From assembly GCA_023150295.1 (NCBI GenBank), contig JAKLLE010000021.1:1-48235 (forward strand): a DNA stretch of 48,235 bases, in the 5' to 3' direction. Below the pieces are notes generated by a model. That model was not told the origin of the DNA and did not search any database. It saw only the letters and a list, made by a program, of their open reading frames with translations. Position 1 is the stretch's first letter, and each line of letters begins with the position of its first letter. The translations under genes were made by a program, and so were the position numbers. Source of the stretch: Giesbergeria sp. (GTDB lineage Bacteria; Pseudomonadota; Gammaproteobacteria; Burkholderiales; Burkholderiaceae_C). Shown here in pieces: positions 27,361-40,089 of this stretch.

Positions 27361-27398
27361 CGGCGGCAGGGGCCGGGCCGGAGCCACCCCTGCCGCCG
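27361..27398 (-). other. Strong intercistronic hairpin, glpV-glpD
   Basis: A perfect 12-bp GC-rich stem (CGGCGGCAGGGG / CCCCTGCCGCCG) encloses a 14-base loop, 8 bases after the glpV stop codon. It has no T-run. Such a structure after a binding-protein gene may protect upstream mRNA from 3' decay and favour GlpV over GlpD. Confidence 0.75.
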
Positions 27399-27406
27399 CA
27401 CCCAGG

Positions 27407-29140
27407 TCAGCGCACCTTGCCGTCCTTCCAGGCCTGGAGCAGCTTGTTGTAGTTGATGGTTTCACCCTTGGGCTTCTCGTTCGCGAGAGCCGCCCACGGA
27501 GCCTGCTTGTCGCTCAGCCACTTCTTGGGGTCTTCCTTCTTGTTGAGCTTGGGCGCGCAGCGCTCCATGCCCGCGCGCTCCAGGCGTGCCAGCACCTGGT
27601 CCATCTCGTCGGCCAGCGTATCCATGGCGCCCTGGGGGGTCTTTTCGCCGGTGACCGCCTGCGCGACGTTCTTCCACCAGAGCTGGGCCAGCTTGGGGTA
27701 ATCGGGCACGTTGGTGCCGGTGGGCGACCAGGCCACGCGTGCCGGGCTGCGGTAGAACTCCACCAGGCCACCCAGCTTGGGCGCCATGTCGGTCATGGCC
27801 TTGCTCCGAATATCCGATTCGCGGATCGGCGTCAGCCCCACCACGGTCTTCTTGAGCGACGTGGTCTTGGCCGTCACGAACTGAGCGTAGAGCCAGGCTG
27901 CTGCCGTACGGTTGGCATCGTGGTCCTTGAAGAAAGTCCACGAACCCACGTCCTGGTAGCCGTTCTGCATGCCCTGCTTCCAGTACGGGCCGTTGGGGCC
28001 AGGGGCCATGCGCCACTTGGGCGTGCCGTCGGCATTGACCACCGGCAGGCCCGCCTTGGTCATGTCGGCAGTGAAGGCGGTGTACCAGAAGATCTGCTGC
28101 GCAATCTGGCCCTGGGCCGGCACGGGACCGGCTTCACCAAAGGTCATGCCCGTGGCTTCCTTGGGCGCGTACTTCTTCATCCAGTCCACGTACTTGGTGA
28201 GTGCGTAGACGGCTGCAGGCGAGTTGGTTGCACCACCGCGGGCCACCGAGGCCCCCACGGGCGTGCACTTGTCGTCCGCCACGCGGATGCCCCATTCGTC
28301 GATGGGCAGACCATTGGGCGTGCCAATGTCGGCCGTGCCGGCCATGGACAGCCAGGCATCGGTGAAGCGCCAACCCAGGGACGGGTCTTTCTTGCCGTAG
28401 TCCATGTGGCCATAGATGGGCTTGCCGTCGATGTTCTTCACGTCGTTGGTGAAAAATTCGGCGATGTCCTCGTAGGCGCTCCAGTTCAGCGGCACGCCCA
28501 GGTCATAGCCGTATTTGGCCTTGAACTTGTCCTTCAGATCCTTGCGCTCGAACAGGTCGGCACGGAACCAGTACAGGTTGGCGAACTGCTGGTCGGGCAG
28601 TTGGTACAGCTTGCCATCGGGGCCGGTGGTGAACTTGGTGCCAATGAAATCCTTGAGATCGATGCCGGGGTTGGTGAATTCCTTGCCGGTGCCCGACATG
28701 TAGTCGGTCAGGTTCATGATCTTGCCGTAGCGGTAGTGCGTGCCGATCAGGTCGGAGTCGGAAATCCAGCCGTCGTAAATCGACTTGCCCGACTGCATGG
28801 AGGTCTGCAGCTTTTCGACGACGTCGCCCTCCTGGATCAGGTCGTGCTTGACCTTGATGCCCGTGATTTCCTCGAAGGCCTTGGCCAGCGTCTTGGACTC
28901 GTACTCATGGGTGGTGATGGTTTCGGACACCACCGAGATTTCCTTCACGCCCTTGGCCTGCAGCTTTTTGGCGGCGTCGATGAACCACTTCATCTCGGCC
29001 ATCTGCTGGTCCTTGCTCAGCGTCGAGGGCTGGAACTCGCTGTCGATCCACTTCTTCGCCTCGGCCTCCCCAGCCCAGGCCGCCTGGCCCAGAACCAGCG
29101 CCGTTGCGGCAAACGCCACGGCCTTCAATTGCACTTTCAT
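27407..29140 (-). CDS. glpV: Glycerol ABC transporter, periplasmic binding protein
   Basis: This 577-residue solute-binding protein starts with a clear signal peptide (MKVQLKAVAFAATALVLGQAAWA, cut before GEAEAKK). It is larger than the usual 400-450-residue sugar-binding proteins, as is GlpV of the rhizobial glycerol transporter. AGGAGA precedes ATG 29140. The gene order glpS-T-P-Q-U-V with glpD, glpR and glpK matches the system described in Rhizobium leguminosarum, so glycerol is the likely substrate. A related polyol cannot be excluded from sequence alone. Confidence 0.9.
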   Translation of the reverse strand: MKVQLKAVAFAATALVLGQAAWAGEAEAKKWIDSEFQPSTLSKDQQMAEMKWFIDAAKKLQAKGVKEISVVSETITTHEYESKTLAKAFEEITGIKVKHDLIQEGDVVEKLQTSMQSGKSIYDGWISDSDLIGTHYRYGKIMNLTDYMSGTGKEFTNPGIDLKDFIGTKFTTGPDGKLYQLPDQQFANLYWFRADLFERKDLKDKFKAKYGYDLGVPLNWSAYEDIAEFFTNDVKNIDGKPIYGHMDYGKKDPSLGWRFTDAWLSMAGTADIGTPNGLPIDEWGIRVADDKCTPVGASVARGGATNSPAAVYALTKYVDWMKKYAPKEATGMTFGEAGPVPAQGQIAQQIFWYTAFTADMTKAGLPVVNADGTPKWRMAPGPNGPYWKQGMQNGYQDVGSWTFFKDHDANRTAAAWLYAQFVTAKTTSLKKTVVGLTPIRESDIRSKAMTDMAPKLGGLVEFYRSPARVAWSPTGTNVPDYPKLAQLWWKNVAQAVTGEKTPQGAMDTLADEMDQVLARLERAGMERCAPKLNKKEDPKKWLSDKQAPWAALANEKPKGETINYNKLLQAWKDGKVR

Positions 29141-29221
29141 CACTTGTCTCCTGATTGGGACTCCCCGTTGACAACCATGAACCCCGGCCACGGGGAGGTT
29201 CGGGCCGGTGTCCCGCAAAAA

Positions 29222-29530
29222 CTAGCCTTTGCGCAAGATGAACCCCAGTACCAGCATGGACAACACAAAGCTGATCCACACGGTGGGCTCCGCCTCCAGC
29301 GAGAACCACTGCACCATCTTTTCACCCAGGCCTACCCAGGCCAGGTTGATGTAGGCCGCCGTCAGCAGGCCGATGAAAAGCCGGTCCCCGCGCGTCGTGG
29401 CAATGGGCAGAAAGCCCTTGCGCTCGGTCGTGGGGCACTTGATTTCCCACACCGTCATGCCTATGAGCATGCACACGATGCAGGTGAAGAAAACGGCCAC
29501 CGGGGTGGTCCAGGCCATCCACTCGAACAT
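29222..29530 (-). CDS. glpU: GlpU, small membrane protein of the glycerol transporter (DUF2160)
   Basis: This 102-residue protein has three likely membrane segments (about residues 8-26, TPVAVFFTCIVCMLIGMTVW; 50-65, FIGLLTAAYINLAWVGL; 80-98, VWISFVLSMLVLGFIL). DUF2160 proteins occur almost only beside glycerol ABC transporters. Their role is unknown. The start is ATG 29530 (MFEWMAW); the frame is open upstream into glpQ but homology begins here. It lies 13 bases after glpQ. Confidence 0.85.
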   Translation of the reverse strand: MFEWMAWTTPVAVFFTCIVCMLIGMTVWEIKCPTTERKGFLPIATTRGDRLFIGLLTAAYINLAWVGLGEKMVQWFSLEAEPTVWISFVLSMLVLGFILRKG

Positions 29531-29543
29531 GGCGACTCCTTGA

Positions 29544-30348
29544 TCAAACCCGGCCCATCGCAAAACCCTTTGCGATGTAATGCCGCACAAACCAGATGAC
29601 GATGGCACCCGGCACGATGGTCAACACCCCTGCGGCGGCCAGCGTGGCCCAGTCCATGCCCGAGGCCGACACCGTGCGCGTCATCGTCGCGACAATGGGC
29701 TTGGCGTTCACGCTGGTGAGCGTGCGCGCCAGCAGCAGCTCCACCCAGCTGAACATGAAGCAGAAGAACGCTGCCACACCCACCCCCGCCTTGATGAGCG
29801 GCAGAAAAATGGTCAGAAAGAAGCGCGGAAAGCTGTAGCCGTCGATGTAAGCCGTCTCGTCGATCTCGCGCGGGATGCCGCTCATGAAGCCTTCCAGAAT
29901 CCACACCGCCAGCGGCACGTTGAACAGCAGGTGCGCCAGCGCCACGGCGATGTGCGTATCCATCAGCCCCACGGTGGTGTAGAGCTGGAAGAACGGCAGC
30001 AGGAACACGGCCGGGGGCGTCATGCGGTTGGTCAGCAGCCAGAAGAACACATGCTTGTCGCCCAGAAACTGGTAGCGGCTGAAGGCATAGGCCGCAGGCA
30101 ACGCCACCGTGAGCGAGATGACCATGTTGATGGCCACGTAGATCAGGCTGTTGATGTAGCCCGAGTACCAGGACGGATCGGTGAAGATGGTCTTGTAGTT
30201 GTCCCAGGTGAAGTCCTGGGGCCAGAACGAGAAGCTCGACAGGATCTCCTCGTTGGTCTTGAAGCTCATGTTGACCATCCAGTAGATGGGCAGGATGGCA
30301 AAGACCAGGTAGGCGATCAGGAACAGCGTGCGCTTTTGGAAGCGGGGT

Positions 30349-30356
<8 letters not shown>
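29544..30356 (-). CDS. glpQ: Glycerol ABC transporter permease
   Basis: This 270-residue inner-membrane protein has six predicted membrane helices and the EAA loop (EIDETAYIDGYSFPRFFLTIFLPLIKAG, about residues 170-197) that docks on the ATPases. It is the second permease of the heteromeric channel; the first is glpP, whose stop it overlaps by 8 bases. It belongs to the MalG-like (CUT1) permease class. Confidence 0.93.
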
Positions 30357-32318
<1,962 letters not shown>

Positions 32319-32320
32319 GC

Positions 32321-33400
<1,080 letters not shown>

Positions 33401-33460
33401 GTGCTTACCCTTTGCAGCAACCCACCGCGCCCCCTTTGCCGGAGGCTGAAGTCGGCGCGT

Positions 33461-33492
33461 TGATTTTCGTATTGTTTCATTTTTGTTCTTTT
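33461..33492. promoter_or_regulatory. Phased TTTC direct repeats, probable GlpR operator
   Basis: TTTTCGT, GTTTCAT and TGTTCTT place TTC exactly 10 bases apart (C at 33468, 33478 and 33488), so the repeats fall on one face of the helix. DeoR-family repressors commonly bind such phased TTTC repeats. The block lies about 60-90 bases before glpS and about 90-120 before glpR. Confidence 0.55.
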
Positions 33493-33507
33493 TTACGCGG
33501 ATAGACC

Positions 33508-33522
33508 TAAGGTTTACCCTTA
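33508..33522. promoter_or_regulatory. Inverted repeat TAAGG-N5-CCTTA in the glp control region
   Basis: A perfect 5-bp inverted repeat lies between the phased TTTC block and glpR, in a locally A+T-rich stretch. It could be a second operator or part of a promoter. I could not assign -35 and -10 boxes with confidence in either direction. Confidence 0.35.
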
Positions 33523-33579
33523 AATTTTTCCTTTTTTTTCGCTTTACAGTATGGCAACCGCCACACCGAGGCCCCGAGC

Positions 33580-34347
33580 GTGAACACGAACCCCCGCCAA
33601 ATCCTGCTGCTGGAAGAGCTGCGTACACGCAAGTCGGCCACTGTCGAGCAGCTGGCCGAAACGCTGGGCGTGACCTTGCAAACCGTGCGCCGCGACGTGC
33701 AGCGCCTGGCCGAACAGGGCCTGCTCAGCCGCTTCCATGGAGGCGTGCGCCTGCCCAGCTCCACGGTGGAGAACATTGCGCACAACCAGCGCGAAAGCCT
33801 CAACTCCGCAGGTAAAACCCGCATCGCGCGTGCCGTGGCGCAGGCCGTGCCCAACCACTGTTCGCTGATCCTGAACATCGGCACCACCACCGAGGCCATT
33901 GCCAAGGCACTGCTGCGCCACCAGGGGCTGCGCGTCATCACCAACAACCTCAACGTGGCCGCCATCCTGTGCGCCAACCCGGACTGCGAGGTCATCGTGG
34001 CCGGGGGCGTGGTGCGCACACGGGACCGCGGCATCGTGGGCGAGGCGGCGGTGGACTTCATCCGCCAGTTCCGCGTGGACATCGCCATCATCGGCATCTC
34101 GGGCATCGAAGACGACGGCACGCTGCGCGACTTCGACTACCGCGAGGTCAAGGTGGCGCAGACCATCGTGGAACACGCCCGCGAGGTGTGGCTGGCCGCC
34201 GACCACAGCAAATTCAACCGCCCGGCCATGGTGCAGCTGGCCTCGCTGGACCAGATCGACCGGCTGTTCACCGACGAACACCCACCCGAGCCCTTCCCCA
34301 CGCTGCTGGCCAACGCCGACGTGCAGCTGGTGGTGGCGACCGACTGA
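33580..34347 (+). CDS. glpR: GlpR, DeoR-family glycerol regulator
   Basis: This 255-residue repressor has an N-terminal DeoR helix-turn-helix (about residues 20-42, [24 protein letters not shown]) and a C-terminal sugar-phosphate sensing domain (about 75-240, with [13 protein letters not shown] and [14 protein letters not shown]). The expected inducer is glycerol-3-phosphate. The start is GTG 33580. It is divergent from glpS and followed 19 bases later by glpK, so it can regulate both arms. Confidence 0.92.
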   Translation: MNTNPRQILLLEELRTRKSATVEQLAETLGVTLQTVRRDVQRLAEQGLLSRFHGGVRLPSSTVENIAHNQRESLNSAGKTRIARAVAQAVPNHCSLILNIGTTTEAIAKALLRHQGLRVITNNLNVAAILCANPDCEVIVAGGVVRTRDRGIVGEAAVDFIRQFRVDIAIIGISGIEDDGTLRDFDYREVKVAQTIVEHAREVWLAADHSKFNRPAMVQLASLDQIDRLFTDEHPPEPFPTLLANADVQLVVATD

Positions 34348-34366
34348 TCTCTCTCCCAACTCTCCC

Positions 34367-35860
34367 ATGACCTACCTGCTTGCACTCGACCAGGGCACCT
34401 CCAGCTCGCGCAGCATCGTGTTCGACGAACTGGGCCACATCGTGGCCCAGGCGCAGCTCGAACTGCCCCAGATCTACCCCCGCCCCGGCTGGGTGGAGCA
34501 CGACCCCCTGGAGATCTGGCGCACCCAGCTCGCCACTGCGCGCGAGGCGCTGGCCCAGGCCGGCATTGCGGCCAGCGAGGTGCGCGCCGTGGGCATCACC
34601 AACCAGCGCGAAACCACGGTGCTCTGGAACCGCCAAACCGGCCAGCCCGTGCACCACGCCATCGTCTGGCAGGACCGGCGCGCCGAGCCCGCCTGCGCGC
34701 AATTGCGCGCGCAAGGCCATGCCGACAGCATCCAGGCCAAGACCGGGCTGCTGGTCGATGCCTATTTTTCAGGCACCAAGCTGCAGTGGATGCTGGACCA
34801 CCTACCCGGCGCGCGCGAGGCGGCCGAGCGCGGCGAACTGGCCTTCGGCACGGTGGACAGCTGGCTGATGTGGAAACTCACCCACGGCGCGGTGCATGTG
34901 ACCGACGTGAGCAACGCCGCACGCACCATGCTCTTCAACGTGCGCACCAACCAGTGGGACGAAGAACTGCTCGAACTGCTGCGCATCCCCAAGGCGCTGC
35001 TGCCCGAGGTGCTGCCGTCGAGCAGCCATTTCGGTGATACCGCCGCCGACCTGCTGGGCCACCCCATCCGCATCGGCGGTGTGGCGGGCGACCAGCAGAG
35101 CGCGCTGTTCGGCCAGGCGTGCTTTTCCGCCGGCATGGCCAAGAACACCTACGGCACGGGCTGCTTCATGCTCATGCACACGGGCCAGAACTTCCAGACC
35201 TCGCGCAACGGCCTGCTCACGACGAGCGCAGCACAAGCTGGGAAACAACCCGAATTCGCGCTGGAAGGCAGCGTATTCGTGGGCGGCGCCGTGGTGCAGT
35301 GGCTGCGCGACGGGCTGCGCGCCATTTCCACCAGCAGCGAGGTCGAATCGCTCGCACTCACTGTGCCCGATTCGGGCGGCGTGATGATGGTGCCCGCCTT
35401 CACCGGCCTGGGCGCGCCCTACTGGAAGCCCGACGCGCGCGGCACCATCACCGGCCTCACGCGCGGCACCACGCTGGCGCACATCGCGCGCGCCTCGCTC
35501 GAATCCATCGCCTACCAAAGCGCCGCCCTGCTGCTGGCCATGAGCCGCGACGCCGTGGCCGCGGGCGGCCAGCCGGTGAGCGAGCTGCGCGTGGACGGCG
35601 GCGCCTGCATCAACGACCTGCTGATGCAGTTCCAGGCAGACCTGCTGGGCATTCCGGTGGTGCGCCCCGCCGTGATCGAAACCACAGCGCTGGGCGCCGC
35701 CTACCTGGCCGGGCTGTCCAGCGGCGTGTACGGCAGCACCGACGAGCTCTCGCGCCTGTGGCGCGCCGAGCGCCGCTTCGTGCCCACCCTGCCCGCCGCC
35801 CGGGCCCAGGAGCTGATGGCGCGCTGGGATCACGCCGTGCGCCAAGCCACTTTGGAGTAG
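34367..35860 (+). CDS. glpK: Glycerol kinase
   Basis: This 497-residue FGGY-family kinase makes glycerol-3-phosphate from glycerol and ATP. It begins [21 protein letters not shown] (phosphate-1 motif) and contains [23 protein letters not shown] and [13 protein letters not shown], all typical of GlpK. Length is standard (E. coli 502). It lies 19 bases after glpR and feeds GlpD. Confidence 0.97.
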   Translation: MTYLLALDQGTSSSRSIVFDELGHIVAQAQLELPQIYPRPGWVEHDPLEIWRTQLATAREALAQAGIAASEVRAVGITNQRETTVLWNRQTGQPVHHAIVWQDRRAEPACAQLRAQGHADSIQAKTGLLVDAYFSGTKLQWMLDHLPGAREAAERGELAFGTVDSWLMWKLTHGAVHVTDVSNAARTMLFNVRTNQWDEELLELLRIPKALLPEVLPSSSHFGDTAADLLGHPIRIGGVAGDQQSALFGQACFSAGMAKNTYGTGCFMLMHTGQNFQTSRNGLLTTSAAQAGKQPEFALEGSVFVGGAVVQWLRDGLRAISTSSEVESLALTVPDSGGVMMVPAFTGLGAPYWKPDARGTITGLTRGTTLAHIARASLESIAYQSAALLLAMSRDAVAAGGQPVSELRVDGGACINDLLMQFQADLLGIPVVRPAVIETTALGAAYLAGLSSGVYGSTDELSRLWRAERRFVPTLPAARAQELMARWDHAVRQATLE

Positions 35861-35928
35861 CCGCCACCGGCCAGCGGCCCGTTGGCGCTACCATCGTGGC
35901 CCCTGAAATTGCCACTTCGCACCGCACC

Positions 35929-36768
35929 ATGAGCCCTACCCCCGCCTCCTCCCCACAGCTCCCCGTGATCGCCTTCATTGGCGGCGGCAACATGGCCAGC
36001 GCCATCATTGGCGGGCTGATCCGCCAGGGCCATCCGGCCAGCCAGATCGAGGTGGTGGAGCCCTGGGACGAGGCCCGCGCCGCCCTGCACAAGAACTTTG
36101 GCATCGAGGCCCTGCCCGCCCCCGGCCCTGCGCTGGCGCGCGCGGGCATCGTGGTCTGGGCCGTCAAGCCGCAAACCTTCAAGAACGCCGCAGCGCAAAC
36201 CCGCGAGCACACCCAGCACGCGCTGCACCTGAGCGTCGCTGCCGGTATCCGATCCGACAGCATTGCCCAGTGGCTGGGCAGTGATTGCATCGTGCGCACC
36301 ATGCCCAACACCCCCGCGCTGGTGGGCAAGGGCATGAGCGCGCTGTATGCCCGCGCAGGGGTGAGCGACGCACAGCGCCAGAGCGTGGAAGCCATCATGG
36401 CCACCACGGGCGAATTTTTGTGGGTAGAGAACGAAAAGCAGCTCGACGCCGTGACCGCCCTTTCCGGCTCGGGCCCGGCCTACGTGTTCTATTTTTTGGA
36501 GGCCATGACCCGCGCAGGCACGGCCATGGGCCTGAGCCCCGCGCAGGCGCACCAGCTCGCCGTGGGCACGTTTGTGGGCGCCTCTGAACTGGCGCGCCGC
36601 TCCGACGAACCGCCCGAGGTGCTGCGCCAGCGCGTCACCTCCAAGGGCGGCACCACCTACGCGGCCATCCAGTCGCTCGAAAAGGACGGCGTGGGCGCCA
36701 GCTTTGAGGCTGCCATGCGTGCTGCGGAACAGCGTGCCCATGAATTGGGCAACGAGTTCGGCGCTTGA
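35929..36768 (+). CDS. proC: Pyrroline-5-carboxylate reductase
   Basis: This 279-residue enzyme catalyses the last step of proline synthesis using NAD(P)H. The nucleotide-binding motif IAFIGGGNMASAIIGGLI is at residues about 14-31. The family signature appears as ALSGSGPAYVFYFLEAMTRAG and VTSKGGTTYAAIQSLE. The start is ATG 35929; the frame is open upstream into glpK. Repeat R2 lies just after the stop codon, between proC and ubiA. Confidence 0.95.
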   Translation: MSPTPASSPQLPVIAFIGGGNMASAIIGGLIRQGHPASQIEVVEPWDEARAALHKNFGIEALPAPGPALARAGIVVWAVKPQTFKNAAAQTREHTQHALHLSVAAGIRSDSIAQWLGSDCIVRTMPNTPALVGKGMSALYARAGVSDAQRQSVEAIMATTGEFLWVENEKQLDAVTALSGSGPAYVFYFLEAMTRAGTAMGLSPAQAHQLAVGTFVGASELARRSDEPPEVLRQRVTSKGGTTYAAIQSLEKDGVGASFEAAMRAAEQRAHELGNEFGA

Positions 36769-36772
36769 AGTG

Positions 36773-36828
36773 TTTTTGGCCTCCAGCGCTTATTCCATAA
36801 GCGCCAATAGCTACTATTTTGATAGCAC
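36773..36828 (+). repeat. R2 dispersed repeat, copy 2
   Basis: Between the convergent proC and ubiA genes lies the cleanest R2 copy: a perfect hairpin GCGCTTAT-TCC-ATAAGCGC followed by a weaker second one (GCTA/TAGC). It may end transcription from both genes. Confidence 0.8.
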
Positions 36829-37698
36829 TCAGCGTAGAGCGTAGCTACCCACGATCCCCAGAAACACGGTGAACCCAATCCAGTGGTTCTCGCGGAACGC
36901 GCGGAAGCACCCCTCGCGGGTGCGTCCCTTGATCAGGTGCCAGTGCCAGGCCACCTGCACCAGCACGGCGCCAAGCGCAACATAAAAAATAGCGCCCAGC
37001 GCAAGCGGGGCAAGCGCTACAGCCCACATCAGCACAAAACCCAGGTAGAACGCAAGGATGGCCGGCACATCGAAGCGGCCCAGCGTGATGGCCGAGGTCT
37101 TCATGCCGATCTGGAGATCGTCGTCGCGGTCCACCATGGCGTATTCGGTGTCGTAGGCCAGCACCCACAGCAGGTTGCCCAGCACCAGCCACAGCGCCAG
37201 CCACGGCACCTCGCCGCGCACGGCGGTAAAGGCCATGGGAATGCCCATGCTGAACGCCACGCCCAGCACGGCCTGCGGCATGGCAAAAAAGCGTTTGGTG
37301 AAGGGGTAGAGGATGGTCACCCCCAGCGCGGGCAGCGACCAGGCCACCGTGGGCGCGTTGGTGGTCAGCACCAGGGCAAAGGCCACCAGCGCCAGCGCCG
37401 CGCCCACCCCCAGCGCCTCGCGCACCGACACCGCGCCGCTGGTGATGGGGCGCTGCGCCGTGCGCTTGACGTGGCGATCGAAGTCACGGTCGGCCACGTC
37501 GTTGACGCAGCAGCCCGCGCTGCGCATGAGGATGGTGCCCAGCGTGAACACCACCAGCAGGTGCCAGCCAGGAAACCCGCCCGCCGCCACCCACAGCGCG
37601 CTGAGCGTGGGCCACAGCAGCAGCAGCCAACCGGCGGGGCGGTTCCAGCGGATCAGGTCAAGGTACAGGGCGAAGCGGCTGGGGGGCGAGGTGGTCAT
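36829..37698 (-). CDS. ubiA: 4-hydroxybenzoate polyprenyltransferase
   Basis: This 289-residue inner-membrane enzyme attaches the octaprenyl-type tail to 4-hydroxybenzoate in ubiquinone synthesis. Both aspartate-rich motifs are present: [19 protein letters not shown] (about residues 66-85) and [18 protein letters not shown] (about 185-202). Eight to nine membrane segments are visible. I chose ATG 37698; an in-frame TTG two codons upstream is less likely. Confidence 0.95.
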   Translation of the reverse strand: MTTSPPSRFALYLDLIRWNRPAGWLLLLWPTLSALWVAAGGFPGWHLLVVFTLGTILMRSAGCCVNDVADRDFDRHVKRTAQRPITSGAVSVREALGVGAALALVAFALVLTTNAPTVAWSLPALGVTILYPFTKRFFAMPQAVLGVAFSMGIPMAFTAVRGEVPWLALWLVLGNLLWVLAYDTEYAMVDRDDDLQIGMKTSAITLGRFDVPAILAFYLGFVLMWAVALAPLALGAIFYVALGAVLVQVAWHWHLIKGRTREGCFRAFRENHWIGFTVFLGIVGSYALR

Positions 37699-37761
37699 GG
37701 GCAAGAAATCGGGAAGACAGCGCCGCTGGGCGCGCGCCCCGGTTTATACCGCCGAATGGCC

Positions 37762-39285
37762 TCAGTCCACCGTCTCTTCTGGCAGTACGGTCTGCTCCCA
37801 GGCGGCGGCCATGCCGCGCAGGAATGCCACCACGTCCACCGGCGCCTGCAGCCGCGCGGCCAGCACGGCGGCCATTTGCATGTCGCGCAGGTGGCCCACC
37901 TGCTCCTGGGCCTGCAGGGCCTGGGCGTGCCAGCGCTGGGCACCGTCTGGCAGCAGGGGCTGCAAGGCTTCGATGGTGTAGCGCAGCCGCTTGGCCAGCA
38001 GGCGGGAGCGGTGCAGGCTGGCGGGGTCACTGGCCTGGCGGTAGGCCTTTTTCCAGCGCTGGTGCAGGCGCTCGGTGCGCTGGCGCGCCCAGCGCCGGGC
38101 GGGCTGGGGCGTGGCGGGTGCGGCCTGCGGCAGTGCCGCAATCCACTGCACCAGGCCCAGCAGGGCCTGGCCGGTCATGGGCTCCTGCAGCGCCAGGCGC
38201 ACGGCCTTGCGCTGCACGGCAGCGGCCTGCTGAAAGGCTTGCGCCGTGCGCTCCCAGTCGGCGGCGCGGGTGGGTGAGCCGTCCACGTAGGGCGCCTGCG
38301 CGGCGGGCAGGGTCTGGGTGCAGGCCACGTCCAGGTCGCGCAGCTCGCCCAGCAGGCCCAGCAGGGGCTCCAGGCCGGGCCAGGTAGGCGGCGGCAGGGC
38401 CAGGTCGGGCAGACACAGCCGCAGCGCAGAGCGCCAGCGGCGCCAGCCCACGCGCGCCTGGTGCACCAGCTCGGGGTGGTCGGCGTGCAGCAGCCCGTGC
38501 AGGTTGGTGCAGAACTGGTCGAAGGTTTCGCCCAGCAGCGAAGCCGCCAAATCTTGCAGCGCGGGCCGGTGCCCCAGCGCCGCAGGGCGGGCGCGGCGCG
38601 GCGCGTCGAGCAGGCCCTGCGCCAGGGCAAAGCCGCGCTGCGCCTTGCTGGCCGACAACGGCAGCACGGGCACGCGCCGGGCCATTTGCTCAGCCAGGCG
38701 GAACAGGGCTTCGGGCGGGCCGGCCAGGAGCTCCAGCTCCAGTTCAGCGATGGGCGCACTGCACCCGCCCGCGTGGATGTGGCCCTGGTCCAGCGCCACT
38801 TCGATGACCACGCCGCCGCGCTGGCGCAGCGTCCAGCAGGTGCGCTCGAAGTCGGTGGCAAAGCAGGGCTGCAGGGCGGCCAGCAGGGTGCCGTCGGGGT
38901 CGATCCGCCGCCACGGGGGCGCAGCGCGCAGGGCTTTGGGCTGCAGGGCGGGGCCGGGCACGGGCGTTTCCCATTCGCCGCGCTGGCTCAGGGCCGAGAG
39001 TTCGGCATCGGCGGTCTTGAGGGTTTGCAGCCACTGCTCCCCCTGGCCCGCCCCCTGCACACGGCGCAGGCGCAGGGCCGCGCGGCGCGCGCGCAGGTCC
39101 TGGGCCGGGGTGTCGAAATACTGGTTGTGCAGTTGCTGGCGCACCGGCGCCACGCGCGCCAGGGCAGGCACAGCGGCCAGCTTGCGCAGCAAGGCGGCGC
39201 CGCCGCCCGCAGGCAGGGCGAGCTTGAGCTCGATCTCGGCGCCCGCTGCGGGCGCCGCTGCCACCGGGGTGCGGCGGGGGCTCAT
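37762..39285 (-). CDS. CYTH-CHAD domain protein (inorganic triphosphatase-like)
   Basis: This 507-residue protein has an N-terminal CYTH domain (about residues 15-210) with the EIELK motif at 17-21, and a C-terminal CHAD domain (about 250-500) rich in His, Arg and Lys (for example HQARVGWRRWRSALRL, RSRLLAKRLRYTIEAL). CYTH domains hydrolyse triphosphates. CHAD domains bind polyphosphate and are often found on polyphosphate or PHB granules. It is followed 16 bases downstream on the same strand... upstream by the dps gene, so the two may be cotranscribed (dps first). The exact substrate is inferred from the family. Confidence 0.85.
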   Translation of the reverse strand: MSPRRTPVAAAPAAGAEIELKLALPAGGGAALLRKLAAVPALARVAPVRQQLHNQYFDTPAQDLRARRAALRLRRVQGAGQGEQWLQTLKTADAELSALSQRGEWETPVPGPALQPKALRAAPPWRRIDPDGTLLAALQPCFATDFERTCWTLRQRGGVVIEVALDQGHIHAGGCSAPIAELELELLAGPPEALFRLAEQMARRVPVLPLSASKAQRGFALAQGLLDAPRRARPAALGHRPALQDLAASLLGETFDQFCTNLHGLLHADHPELVHQARVGWRRWRSALRLCLPDLALPPPTWPGLEPLLGLLGELRDLDVACTQTLPAAQAPYVDGSPTRAADWERTAQAFQQAAAVQRKAVRLALQEPMTGQALLGLVQWIAALPQAAPATPQPARRWARQRTERLHQRWKKAYRQASDPASLHRSRLLAKRLRYTIEALQPLLPDGAQRWHAQALQAQEQVGHLRDMQMAAVLAARLQAPVDVVAFLRGMAAAWEQTVLPEETVD

Positions 39286-39301
39286 GCAGGGCCTGTGGAG
39301 G

Positions 39302-39801
39302 TCAGTCTTCGAGCAGCGAGCGCAGCATCCAGGCCGTCTGCTCGTGCACCGTGAGGCGCTGGGTCAGCAGGTCGGCCGTGGGCTCGTCGCTGGCCTTGTC
39401 CACCACCGCGAACAAGGTGCGCGCGGTGCGCGCCACGGCCTCGTGGCCTTCGACCAGGATGCGCACCATGTCCAGCGCCTTGGGCGGCTTGGTGGGCGCG
39501 TCGGGCACGCTGGCGAGCTTGCCGAATTCGGCGTACGACCCCGGCGCCACATGGCCCAGCGAGCGGATGCGCTCGGCGATCGGGTCCACGGCGTTCCACA
39601 GTTCGGTGTACTGCGCCATGAACATGGCGTGCAGCGAGTTGAACATGGGCCCGGTCACGTTCCAGTGGAAGTTGTGCGTGGTGAGGTACAGCGTGTAGGT
39701 GTCGGCCAGCAGGCGCGACAGGCCCTGGGCGATGGCAGCGCGGTCCTTGTCGCTGATGCCGATGTGGATGCTGGGCGCAGTGGTCTGGGGGCTTTGGCCA
39801 T
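39302..39801 (-). pseudogene. dps: Dps/ferritin-like protein with a one-base frameshift near the start
   Basis: The long frame encodes a complete Dps-like protein ([47 protein letters not shown]..., about 160 residues) with the HNFHW...D/E ferroxidase residues. Its natural start, ATG 39801 with AGGAGA upstream, reads MAKAPRP and then leaves that frame. Adding one C to the run of five C residues (five G at 39787-39791 on the plus strand) would give [19 protein letters not shown], the expected N-terminus. This is either a sequencing error in a homopolymer, a true mutation, or a switchable tract. The gene lies near oxyR, a usual Dps regulator. Confidence 0.8.
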
Positions 39802-39960
39802 GGTTTCTCCTGTGAGGTGGTGGTGCAGAAAAGGCTTGCCACGCAGGCATGGGAACACTGTAGCGCAGGCACCCCGCACCGCGCGGCAAAAACCCTGCGC
39901 CGGGAGCTGACCCTTCAGTTGACCATTTCGCAAACGCAGCCCCCCCCACAACCCACGAAA

Positions 39961-40086
39961 CCGGCGCGCCCCAGACCAGGGCTCCCGCGCAAGGGCCGCC
40001 CCGCCGCGCTGGGAGCGTTCCCCCTCCCGAATCGCGCAGCGATTCGAGAGAGGGGGGAAGCCGCGCAGCGGCTCAGGGGGGTATCG
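39961..40086 (+). repeat. R1 dispersed 3'-end repeat, copy A
   Basis: The 55-base module at 39961-40015 is followed by the hairpin CGAATCGC-GCA-GCGATTCG (40028-40046) and then by a G-run-flanked hairpin (AGCCGC-GCA-GCGGCT) that ends next to the oxyR stop codon. The module differs from copy B by 2 of 55 bases and from copy C by 4. The rest of the 288-base dps-oxyR spacer shows no gene. Confidence 0.8.
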
Positions 40087-40089
40087 CTA

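Noticed and set aside
25430-29599. A very long open frame on the plus strand opposite glpD, glpV and rplN
   Set aside because: It is a high-G+C shadow. The minus strand has complete, recognisable proteins over the whole span, while the plus-strand product is low-complexity and matches nothing I know.
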